This document shows positions 1 through 5,186 of a DNA stretch of 5,186 nucleotides, piece by piece. Origin of the DNA: Elusimicrobia bacterium RIFOXYB2_FULL_49_7 (GTDB lineage Bacteria; Fibrobacterota; OXYB2-FULL-49-7). How positions within the stretch are numbered: position 1 is the first letter of the stretch; every line of letters begins with the position of its first letter. The notes under the pieces are model-generated. The model was not told where the DNA came from and searched no databases. It saw only the letters and a program-made list of their open reading frames with translations. A program made the translations under genes and the position numbers. Location: assembly GCA_001800515.1 (NCBI GenBank), contig MGVN01000210.1, forward strand, positions 1 to 5,186, read 5' to 3'.

Positions 1-437
1 GTATGGCGGTGGTCGTGACCTTGATTTTTTTCTCGGTGCAATTCTGGCAGAACAGCAGTGACATGATCGAGTCTAACGTGGCAGCCCATCCGGCGCTGAC
101 AGCGGAAAAACTTGATAGTCTGTTAGCCGCGGGTCGCCCTTTTGTTGTCGATTTCCGTGCCGATTGGTGCGCCCCTTGCCGTAAAATGGAAGCCACCACC
201 TTTGCAGACGGTCGTGTGCACGAAGCATTGAAACGGGTTCCCCTTTTCACAGTGGATGTGACGCGGGATGAGGAGGTGGAGGCGCGCGGACTGGTCGATC
301 GCTACAAAGTGACGGGTGTGCCTACCTTGCTCTATTTCAATGGCCGGACAGCGGTGCCGGAGAGAACCACGGAATATCTGGATGCAGACTCTTTTTTACA
401 TCAACTTAAAGCTTTATTATCGGAGGTCAACCCATGA
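1..437 (+). CDS. DsbD-like thiol:disulfide interchange protein, C-terminal thioredoxin domain (5' end probably outside the window)
   Basis: The role by family is to pass electrons across the inner membrane to periplasmic disulfide isomerases and cytochrome c maturation factors. The visible part (144 residues from the ATG at 3) has a hydrophobic helix at residues 2-15, a linker of about 30 residues, then a thioredoxin fold with the redox motif W55-C56-A57-P58-C59 and the cis-proline P107 in a VTGVPT context. The text around the active site (ADWC.PC, then a TF.D..V motif about 8-16 residues later) is the pattern of the DsbD gamma domain rather than of cytosolic TrxA. The hydrophobic helix has no basic residue before it, unlike a normal signal anchor. 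I therefore infer that it is the last membrane helix of a longer DsbD and that the ATG at 3 is an internal methionine. The alternative is a stand-alone membrane-anchored thioredoxin starting at 3. The stop codon overlaps the moxR start (ATGA), so the two are probably co-transcribed. The thioredoxin domain is near certain; full-length DsbD is likely but unproven. Confidence 0.85.
   Translation, partial: MAVVVTLIFFSVQFWQNSSDMIESNVAAHPALTAEKLDSLLAAGRPFVVDFRADWCAPCRKMEATTFADGRVHEALKRVPLFTVDVTRDEEVEARGLVDRYKVTGVPTLLYFNGRTAVPERTTEYLDADSFLHQLKALLSEVNP
422..427 (+). promoter_or_regulatory. Strong Shine-Dalgarno site for the MoxR gene
   Basis: GGAGGT lies 6 bases upstream of the ATG at 434, inside the last codons of the DsbD-like gene. 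It is the best ribosome binding site in the window and decides the start at 434 over the internal ATG at 449, which has no comparable site. Confidence 0.8.
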
Positions 438-1423
438 ATAAAAACATCATGGAAATCAATGAACAAATCAAAGAGAAAAGTGCTTTTGTGGACCTGGTTT
501 TTACGGAACTCGGCCGCGTGGTCGTGGGTCAGCGTACCATGCTTGAGCGGCTCCTTATCGGCCTGTTTACGCGAGGGCATGTGCTGCTCGAAGGAGTGCC
601 GGGATTAGCTAAAACCCTGGCCGTGAACACCTTGGCTAAGGTTATTAACACGGGTTTTAAACGGATTCAGTTCACCCCGGATTTGCTGCCCGCGGATTTA
701 GTAGGTACGCTTATTTACAATCAGAAGGATGGCACCTTTGTACCCAAGAAAGGCCCCATTTTTTCCAATATCATCTTAGCCGATGAAATCAACCGCGCCC
801 CGTCCAAGGTGCAGAGCGCACTCTTGGAAGTGATGCAGGAACGGCAGGTAACGCTGGGTGATACGACTTATAAAATCGATGAACCTTTCCTGGTGTTGGC
901 CACGGAAAACCCTATTGAACAGGAGGGAACCTATCCGTTGCCGGAAGCGCAAGTGGATCGTTTTATGCTTAAAGTGATGATTGGCTACCCTACCCGTGAA
1001 GAGGAGCGTACTATTGTGGATCGCATGAGTGTGGACCAAGCCATCACGGTAAACAAAGTGGTTTCACCTGCGGAAATCCTGGAAGCGAGGCGATTGGTGG
1101 AAAGTGTGTATATTGACGACAAAATTAAAGATTATATTGTTAATCTTGTCTTTGCAACACGCGATCCGGAAAAGGCAGGACTTAAGGAGCTTAAAAGCTT
1201 GATTCAATATGGTGCGTCGCCTCGGGCCAGTATTTTCCTGACTCAGGCAGCCAAGGCGCATGCTTTTGTGCGCCGCCGCGGGTACGTAACGCCTGAGGAT
1301 GTAAAGTCCATCGGTTTTGATGTGTTGCGCCACCGGGTTATCCTGACTTACGAAGCCGAGGCGGAAGAGATGACCCCGGATGCGGTCATCAAGAAGGTAT
1401 TTGATACGGTGGAGGTCCCGTAG
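434..1423 (+). CDS. MoxR-family AAA+ ATPase
   Basis: This is a cytoplasmic AAA+ ATPase of the MoxR/RavA branch. Members are thought to act as ATP-driven chaperones for vWA-domain partners, including metal-centre insertion and envelope stress functions. At 329 residues it has the usual length of a stand-alone MoxR. Visible motifs are Walker A GVPGLAKT (54-61), Walker B IILADE (113-118) followed by INRAP, sensor 1 around T157-E158-N159-P160, the PLPEAQVDRF segment with R176 (168-177), and a sensor-2 type SPRA with R264 in the C-terminal lid domain. All the residues expected for ATP binding and hydrolysis are present, so the enzyme should be active. The start is chosen from the strong Shine-Dalgarno site and the ATGA overlap with the upstream gene. 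The nearby DUF58 gene is the classical partner. Family assignment is very secure; the client protein is not known from sequence. Confidence 0.97.
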   Translation: MNKNIMEINEQIKEKSAFVDLVFTELGRVVVGQRTMLERLLIGLFTRGHVLLEGVPGLAKTLAVNTLAKVINTGFKRIQFTPDLLPADLVGTLIYNQKDGTFVPKKGPIFSNIILADEINRAPSKVQSALLEVMQERQVTLGDTTYKIDEPFLVLATENPIEQEGTYPLPEAQVDRFMLKVMIGYPTREEERTIVDRMSVDQAITVNKVVSPAEILEARRLVESVYIDDKIKDYIVNLVFATRDPEKAGLKELKSLIQYGASPRASIFLTQAAKAHAFVRRRGYVTPEDVKSIGFDVLRHRVILTYEAEAEEMTPDAVIKKVFDTVEVP

Positions 1424-1459
1424 TCCGTGTAAGATTTTAATCGATCGGTAAAAAAAGGG
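1424..1459 (+). other. 36-bp gap between moxR and the TPR gene
   Basis: This is the only non-overlapping junction within the plus-strand gene string. It holds a short palindrome (CGATCG at 1442-1447) and a run of seven A followed by GGG (1450-1459) that directly touches the next ATG. It is too short for a confident promoter, and no terminator-like hairpin with a T-run is visible, so read-through from moxR is expected. Confidence 0.6.
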
Positions 1460-2398
1460 ATGAAAACATTATCATTGTTTCTGTTATTTTCACTGGTCTC
1501 TTTGCCGGTTTTGGCCAAAAAGGTGATGGTGTATGACGAGAAAGAGGGGATCACCTGGGTGGAGGAGGGAGCCCAAAAGACCAAGAAGAGTTCAAAGAAA
1601 GGGTTTGAAGCCCCAACCATCCATAAGACCGAAGTGGTCATTGAGGAGAAGAATGTCTCTCTGCGGGAGCATGTCAAATTAAAACCCGCGTCCGGTGCCG
1701 ACTATATCAAGACCGGCATGAAGTTTTATTATGATAAGGATTACAGCGAGGCGCTTGGGTATTTTACCAAGGCGTGGGAGTCGAAAAAAAAACCGACCTA
1801 TCATTTCTACATGGGGGCGGCCTTGAGTAAGCTTCAACGGAACGACGAAATGGTCGTCATTTTTGAGGAAATCCGCCGGGACGCCCCCAAGGACAGTGCT
1901 GCCGATGACGCTACTTTTTACTTGGCTGTCTATCGACAATCACAGAATGATTATGCGAAGGCGCATGAACTTTACAAGGAGGTCGTGGAGCTTTATCCCG
2001 AAGGGACTTCGCTTATCGGCGGTATGGTGTTCCGGGAGGCGGCCAGACAGCAGCTCCGGGCCATGAAAATCGATATTTTAAGCAGGCTTAAGATTCTTGA
2101 CTACAAAGACGATAATGCACTGGAACTTCTGAAACAATTTCAGAATGATTATTCGTTGCCTGCCACGGGAAGCCCGGATCGTGAGACCGTGGCAAGGTTG
2201 ATTCGGGAGTCGGATAATAGGGAAAAAAACATCAAAGAGAGGCTTTCCGAATTCTCCACGGGTGTGAACCGTCGGTTGCCTTGGTATCTTCTTGTCAGCA
2301 TGTTCCTGCTGGCCAATATCTTTTGGGGAATTCGTAATCTTCGGGCTGCCGCAGATGTTGCGCGACGTGCCGCTCTTCTTCAACGGGTGACCGAATGA
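1460..2398 (+). CDS. Secreted, membrane-anchored TPR protein with a peptidoglycan-binding-like segment
   Basis: I do not recognise a named family for the whole protein (312 residues). Domains in order: signal peptide 1-19 (K2, hydrophobic core 4-18, likely cleavage after V-L-A19); a charged, lysine-rich region to about 75; two to three TPR-like helix pairs at about 80-182 (for example YYDKDYSEALGYFTKAW and the NDYAKAHELYKEVVELYPEG pattern); a segment at about 203-249 that resembles PG_binding_1 (FQNDYSLPATG, then PDRETVARL); a single membrane helix at about 274-291; and a basic C-terminal tail. The predicted topology puts the bulk in the periplasm and the last 20 or so residues in the cytoplasm. 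It lies between MoxR and DUF58 and overlaps the DUF58 start by ATGA, which suggests a shared function, comparable to the TPR components (BatC/BatE-like) of Bat operons. The start has an A-rich GGG directly against the ATG, an unusual spacing; no other ATG or GTG lies in frame between the upstream stop at 1430 and this one. Product class is secure, precise role unknown. Confidence 0.85.
   Translation: MKTLSLFLLFSLVSLPVLAKKVMVYDEKEGITWVEEGAQKTKKSSKKGFEAPTIHKTEVVIEEKNVSLREHVKLKPASGADYIKTGMKFYYDKDYSEALGYFTKAWESKKKPTYHFYMGAALSKLQRNDEMVVIFEEIRRDAPKDSAADDATFYLAVYRQSQNDYAKAHELYKEVVELYPEGTSLIGGMVFREAARQQLRAMKIDILSRLKILDYKDDNALELLKQFQNDYSLPATGSPDRETVARLIRESDNREKNIKERLSEFSTGVNRRLPWYLLVSMFLLANIFWGIRNLRAAADVARRAALLQRVTE
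1516..1518 (+). other. Predicted signal peptide cleavage region of the TPR protein
   Basis: The codon for A19 ends a hydrophobic stretch finishing in V-L-A and is followed by K-K, matching the small-residue -3/-1 pattern for signal peptidase I (L at -2 is tolerated; V at -3). No lipobox cysteine is present, so this is not a lipoprotein signal. The cleavage site is inferred by eye. Confidence 0.5.
2066..2206 (+). other. PG_binding_1-like region within the TPR protein
   Basis: Residues about 203-249 of the TPR protein follow the PG_binding_1 pattern: a first helix ending in a Leu-rich L.ILDY element, a second helix ALELLKQFQNDY, the conserved LPATG turn, and a last D-x-E-T-V-A-x-L helix. In known members the hallmark is FQ....L...G..D..T...L, which is reproduced here at F227-Q228, L233, G237, D240, T243 and L247. 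The loop before the FQ helix is shorter than usual, so the domain may be degenerate. Recognised by pattern only. Confidence 0.55.
2385..2390 (+). promoter_or_regulatory. Weak Shine-Dalgarno site for the DUF58 gene
   Basis: GGGTGA lies 4 bases before the ATG at 2395. The match is moderate and the spacing tight, so initiation probably relies on coupling through the ATGA overlap with the preceding TPR gene. Confidence 0.4.
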
Positions 2399-3273
2399 TT
2401 CCGGCGGATATTATCCGTAAGGTGCGTGCCATTGAAATCCGCACCCGGCGTGTCGTGAATGAAGTGCTTTCCGGTGAATATCATAGCGTTTTCAAGGGCC
2501 GCGGTATGGAGTTCTCCGAAGTGCGGGAGTATTCCCCGGGCGACGAAATCCGCACGATCGACTGGAATGTGACCGCCCGCTGCGGACGCCCTTTTGTCAA
2601 GGTTTTCAAAGAGGAGCGGGAGCTGACCTTGATGCTCGTGGTCGATGCCAGCGGCAGCAACGATTTCGGCACCCAAGGCCGCATGAAAGGGGAGACCGCG
2701 GTCGAACTGTGCGCACTGCTGGCCTTTTCCGCCATTCAGAACAACGACAAGGTAGGACTTATCATTTTTACTTCCGAGGTGGAGAAATACATTCCTCCAA
2801 AAAAAGGACGCAATCATGTGCTGCGGGTCATCCGGGAATTGCTCTATTTCCGGCCCGTCAAACGAGGGACGGATGTGGGCGGGGCCTTGGCGTATCTGAA
2901 CCGTACCATCAAGAAGAAGGCGGTGGTCTGTCTGGTTTCTGATTTTTTTGACGCAAAGGATTTCCGCTCTCCTCTGCGCGTAGCTGCCCGAAAGCATGAT
3001 CTCATTGCGGTGTCCGTGACGGATCCGCGCGAGGAGACCTTTCCGGCCACAGGGCTGACGGAGCTCCAGGATGCGGAAAGCGGGGAGACCCTCTTGGTTG
3101 ATGCTTCGCATGTTTATTTTCGGACACTTATGTCCGAGCGGGCGGAGACGCGACGTCGTCAGCGGAATACGCTTTTTCGGTCTGCGGGTGTGGAAAATGT
3201 TCAGGTGACCACGGAAAAAGATTATGTGGAACCGCTCATGCGCTTCTTCCGGTCCCGGGGCAGACGGCGCTGA
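2395..3273 (+). CDS. DUF58 domain protein (vWA-like), MoxR partner
   Basis: DUF58 proteins carry a von Willebrand A-like fold and are nearly always encoded beside MoxR ATPases. They are regarded as MoxR partners or clients in envelope-related functions. This 292-residue form has no membrane helix, so it should be cytoplasmic. The family signature is clear at 35-58 (GRG.EF.E.REY.PGD, then R53 and IDWN). A metal-site motif D84-A-S86-G-S88 follows a hydrophobic strand (LMLVVDASGS), with T159 in RGTDVGGAL and D183 in VSDFFD as likely further site residues, so a complete MIDAS-like site seems present. The C-terminal part (about 190-292) is arginine-rich and ends in a strongly basic tail. The start at 2395 overlaps the TPR stop (ATGA), and the stop overlaps the next start (TGATG). 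Family assignment is very secure; the biological role here is inferred from context. Confidence 0.96.
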   Translation: MIPADIIRKVRAIEIRTRRVVNEVLSGEYHSVFKGRGMEFSEVREYSPGDEIRTIDWNVTARCGRPFVKVFKEERELTLMLVVDASGSNDFGTQGRMKGETAVELCALLAFSAIQNNDKVGLIIFTSEVEKYIPPKKGRNHVLRVIRELLYFRPVKRGTDVGGALAYLNRTIKKKAVVCLVSDFFDAKDFRSPLRVAARKHDLIAVSVTDPREETFPATGLTELQDAESGETLLVDASHVYFRTLMSERAETRRRQRNTLFRSAGVENVQVTTEKDYVEPLMRFFRSRGRRR

Positions 3274-3839
3274 TGGAAACACGATTTACATTGCGCAATT
3301 TCGATGCGCCGGTCTCCCTTGAAGATTATGAAGCGTTACCCAAGCATCCCATTGTTCTGATACTCGATAATCTTCGATCCGCCTACAATGTCGGGTCCGT
3401 CTTTCGTACCGCCGATGCGGCGCGTGTGCAATGTGTGGCACCCTGTGGGGTAACGGCCTATCCTCCTCACTTGAAACTCCAGAAAACCGCTGTGGGAACG
3501 GAACGATTTGTTTGTCATGAACGGTTTGCAAAAACAGGGGAGGCCATTTCCGTCTTTCAGGAGCGGGGTTATCATACCGTGGCGCTTGAGACGGTGGAAG
3601 GAGCGCCGGTGTATCATGCCTATGATTTTCCCCGTCCTCTCGCCTTGGTTTTAGGCAATGAAGCACTGGGGGTATCGGAAGAGGCGCTGGCCCAGGTCGA
3701 GTCGGTGGTGCAAATTCCTCTGTATGGCTACAAAAACAGTTTGAATGTGGTTTGTGCTCTGTCCGTGGTCTTGTTTGAAGTCCTGCGTCAGTGGAAAATG
3801 GAGGGTGTGGCCCCCTTTGGATTGAAAGGAAAAATATGA
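3273..3839 (+). CDS. SpoU/TrmH-family RNA 2'-O-methyltransferase
   Basis: This SPOUT-class enzyme should transfer a methyl group from S-adenosylmethionine to a ribose 2'-OH in tRNA or rRNA. The three family motifs are present in order: motif 1 N33-L-R-S36-A-Y-N39-V-G41 with R45 (the candidate catalytic arginine, by comparison with TrmH), motif 2 LALVLGNEALGVS (123-135), and motif 3 IPLYGYKNSLNVV (148-160), which forms the knotted cofactor site. At 188 residues it is a minimal version with only a short N-terminal extension (about 25 residues) and no L30e-like substrate-binding domain, so the target base cannot be named; TrmH- or TrmL-like tRNA modification and rRNA modification are all possible. 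The start overlaps the DUF58 stop as TGATG and has no good Shine-Dalgarno site, so translation probably depends on coupling. There is no obvious functional tie to the MoxR/DUF58 genes beyond the shared transcript. Confidence 0.94.
   Translation: METRFTLRNFDAPVSLEDYEALPKHPIVLILDNLRSAYNVGSVFRTADAARVQCVAPCGVTAYPPHLKLQKTAVGTERFVCHERFAKTGEAISVFQERGYHTVALETVEGAPVYHAYDFPRPLALVLGNEALGVSEEALAQVESVVQIPLYGYKNSLNVVCALSVVLFEVLRQWKMEGVAPFGLKGKI
3825..3830 (+). promoter_or_regulatory. Shine-Dalgarno site that fixes the epimerase-like gene start
   Basis: AAAGGA stands 5 bases before the ATG at 3836. This, together with the ATGA overlap with the methyltransferase stop, favours 3836 over the in-frame ATG at 3791, which would add 15 glycine-rich residues that fit no family N-terminus. 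Confidence 0.75.
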
Positions 3840-4687
3840 GAAAGACAAAATCCATTACGGATCCTGTATTCGGTGATTGTGTGGAACTGACCACCAAGGG
3901 ATTGCGTGCCGTTGTGGCACCCCAACTCGGCATGTCGTTGGTGGATTTTACAATAGAAGGCATTTCTATTCTGGATAAAAGCGGAACAGAGGATTTTCTG
4001 GAATGTCGCAAGGGATTGGGTCCGCTGATTCTTCCACATTTCAATCAGGAAGGTTTTCGGCCTGCAGTCCGGGAAACCGATTTTTTTCATCTCACGGCCT
4101 TAAAAAAGCGGTCTTTGGACCACCCCTTTCAGCATGGCCTGGGCCGCTATATGCCTTGGCGTTTTGAAGTGGGCGATAATTTTGTAGTCGGTCGGTTGTC
4201 GGGAAAAGAGAAGGTGAACGGTTTTTTTCTGAAGGCGTTGGCCGGTTTTGATTTTGAGGCCGAGGTTTGTTATTCCGTGGAAAGTTATCAATTGTTGGTC
4301 AGTCTGGATGTTCAAGGCGAAAAACCGGTGGCTGCGGGTATTCATTTTTATTATGATCTTGTCAATGCAGCTACGGCCACGGTCACTTTTCCAGTGGGAG
4401 GACAGACGGAACCCCTTGTGCTGCCCTTGAATCAGGAATTGGATAATGTTTATCCTGTGGACAGGTCAAAAGAGGTAATTAAAGCACGATTGCTGACGGA
4501 TCGATATTCGCTGGAAACACTGGTCAAGGTTCAGGGTGAGCCAGAGGAACGATTTGAATCCCTCACAATTTATAGTCCTGCAAACGCTTCATTCGTCTGC
4601 GTGGAACCGCTTTCCCATGTGCCGGATCAGTCTTATTCTAAAAAACGATTTCGAGGTGCTATTGCTTTGGTGCCTGCCAAACGATAG
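3836..4687 (+). CDS. Aldose 1-epimerase-like (galactose mutarotase-fold) protein
   Basis: Proteins of this fold interconvert alpha and beta anomers of free or phosphorylated aldoses. This one is 283 residues from the ATG at 3836, has no signal peptide, and is probably cytoplasmic. Signs of the fold are an N-terminal strand pattern ending in PQLGMSLVDF (29-38), the HG..R..PW signature at H100-G101 to W108 that carries the first active-site histidine, a second histidine H170 in GIHFYYDL (family form is usually GxHPYF), and a C-terminal VCVEP with E257 as the candidate catalytic base. The proline usually following the second histidine is replaced by phenylalanine, so the substrate may differ from glucose or galactose. 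Relatives in sequence style include hexose-6-phosphate mutarotases (YeaD type) and uncharacterised aldose-epimerase homologues. It is the last gene of the plus-strand group and ends 2 bp from the converging gltA stop. The fold assignment is good; substrate is unknown. Confidence 0.85.
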   Translation: MRKTKSITDPVFGDCVELTTKGLRAVVAPQLGMSLVDFTIEGISILDKSGTEDFLECRKGLGPLILPHFNQEGFRPAVRETDFFHLTALKKRSLDHPFQHGLGRYMPWRFEVGDNFVVGRLSGKEKVNGFFLKALAGFDFEAEVCYSVESYQLLVSLDVQGEKPVAAGIHFYYDLVNAATATVTFPVGGQTEPLVLPLNQELDNVYPVDRSKEVIKARLLTDRYSLETLVKVQGEPEERFESLTIYSPANASFVCVEPLSHVPDQSYSKKRFRGAIALVPAKR

Positions 4688-4689
4688 GA

Positions 4690-5186
4690 TTAACCCCGTT
4701 TATCCATCTTGACAAAATCCAGATGGCCGGGACCGATATAGACCTGTCGTGGCCGCCAGATTTTCTGCGCTTTGTTTTCCGTTGCTTCACGCCAGTGGGC
4801 AATCCAGCCCGGCAGACGGCCGATGGCGAACATGACGGTCAACATATTGGTCGGGATACCCATGGCACGGTAGATGATGCCGGAATAGAAATCCACATTC
4901 GGATAGAGTTTCCGTTCCGCGAAATAGGGGTCCTTCAAGGCGGCGGCTTCGAGTTCCTTGGCCAGGTCGAGCAGGGGATCGTTTATCTTGAGTTCAACCA
5001 GAACCTCATCACAGATGGTTTTGATGATTTTGGAGCGCGGATCGAAATTCTTATAAACCGCATGACCAAAGCCCATGAGCCGGAAACGATCGTTTTTGTC
5101 TTTTGCTTTTTCAATATATCGTTTTACATCCCGGCCGTCACGCAGGATGGCGTTAAGCATTTCAATGACCGCCTGGTTGGCGCCGC
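4690..5186 (-). CDS. gltA: Citrate synthase, C-terminal part (5' end outside the window)
   Basis: Citrate synthase condenses oxaloacetate and acetyl-CoA to citrate at the entry of the TCA cycle. About 164 complete C-terminal residues are visible. The reading frame stays open through 5186 and there encodes G-A-N, the end of the conserved GPLHGGAN motif, so the active-site histidine equivalent to E. coli H264 lies just outside; the Met at 5160 is internal, not a start. Present are FRLMGFGH (His codon 5062-5064, equivalent to E. coli H305), DPR with the oxaloacetate-binding arginine, NVDFYSG (Asp codon 4891-4893, equivalent to D362), [10 protein letters not shown], and RPRQVY. The match to the E. 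coli-type (type I) enzyme is very close, including [13 protein letters not shown] and [18 protein letters not shown]. All visible catalytic residues are intact. The stop TAA is 2 bp from the stop of the convergent epimerase-like gene. Confidence 0.97.
   Translation of the reverse strand, partial: GANQAVIEMLNAILRDGRDVKRYIEKAKDKNDRFRLMGFGHAVYKNFDPRSKIIKTICDEVLVELKINDPLLDLAKELEAAALKDPYFAERKLYPNVDFYSGIIYRAMGIPTNMLTVMFAIGRLPGWIAHWREATENKAQKIWRPRQVYIGPGHLDFVKMDKRG

Noticed and set aside
1442..1447. CGATCG palindrome before the TPR gene as an operator
   Set aside because: A single 6-base palindrome is expected by chance and no promoter elements flank it.
2380..3282. 300-codon open frame on the minus strand opposite the DUF58 gene
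   Set aside because: It lies wholly under a well-supported DUF58 gene, has no recognisable domain, and its composition (rich in His, Arg, Pro) is typical of an antisense shadow frame.
3791..3835. Earlier start for the epimerase-like gene
   Set aside because: It would overlap the methyltransferase gene by 49 bases and lacks a good ribosome site; the ATG at 3836 has AAAGGA at proper distance and an ATGA junction.
3286..4044. 252-codon open frame on the minus strand across the methyltransferase/epimerase junction
   Set aside because: It spans two recognised plus-strand genes, shows a Pro/Arg/His-rich low-quality composition and has no family signature.
4666..4681. Small hairpin TTTGG / CCAAA near the end of the epimerase-like gene
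   Set aside because: A 5-bp stem with a following CGATAGG and no T-tract is not a credible intrinsic terminator.
4704..4726. Inverted repeat CCATCT / AGATGG with an 11-base loop as a terminator of the plus-strand operon
   Set aside because: The stem is only 6 bp, the loop is long, no T-run follows on either strand, and the sequence is fully explained as gltA coding sequence.
4690..5160. Complete 156-residue protein starting at the Met at 5160
   Set aside because: The frame is open beyond 5160 to the window end and encodes conserved citrate synthase residues (G-A-N), so this Met is internal.

Overview
The window (roughly 50% GC by eye, no long non-coding stretch) reads as chromosomal DNA of a Gram-negative bacterium. 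The reasons are a periplasmic DsbD-type thioredoxin domain, a secreted membrane-anchored TPR protein, and a citrate synthase fragment close in sequence to the E. coli-type (type I) GltA. The gene content would fit a proteobacterium, a PVC-group bacterium (e.g. Verrucomicrobiota/Kiritimatiellota) or a relative. I cannot fix the phylum from the sequence alone.

Layout. Positions 1-4687 hold six plus-strand genes packed as one apparent operon: (1) the C-terminal part of a DsbD-like thiol:disulfide reductase (1-437, probably cut by the window edge); (2) a MoxR-type AAA+ ATPase (434-1423); (3) a secreted TPR protein with a C-terminal membrane anchor and what looks like a degenerate peptidoglycan-binding domain (1460-2398); (4) a DUF58 protein with a vWA-like metal site (2395-3273); (5) a short SpoU/TrmH-family RNA methyltransferase (3273-3839); (6) an aldose-1-epimerase-like protein (3836-4687). 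Four of the five junctions are start/stop overlaps (ATGA or TGATG), so translational coupling is likely. The exception is a 36-bp gap before gene 3. Convergent to these, and only 2 bp away, is the 3' part of gltA (4690-5186, minus strand), whose 5' end lies outside the window.

How it fits together. MoxR and DUF58 proteins form a widespread pair in which a AAA+ ATPase is thought to act as a chaperone or remodeller for vWA-type client proteins, often in envelope-stress operons (Bat/Tat-type) that also encode vWA membrane proteins, TPR proteins and BatD. Here the TPR protein sits between MoxR and DUF58, and no vWA membrane protein or BatD follows. Instead the operon goes on into an RNA methyltransferase and a sugar mutarotase-like gene. 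The most interesting element is the TPR protein. Its predicted layout (signal peptide, TPRs, PG_binding_1-like segment, one membrane helix, short basic cytoplasmic tail) could physically connect the periplasm or cell wall with the cytoplasmic MoxR/DUF58 machinery. That connection is an inference. No RNA gene, mobile element, CRISPR array, attachment site or convincing terminator was found.
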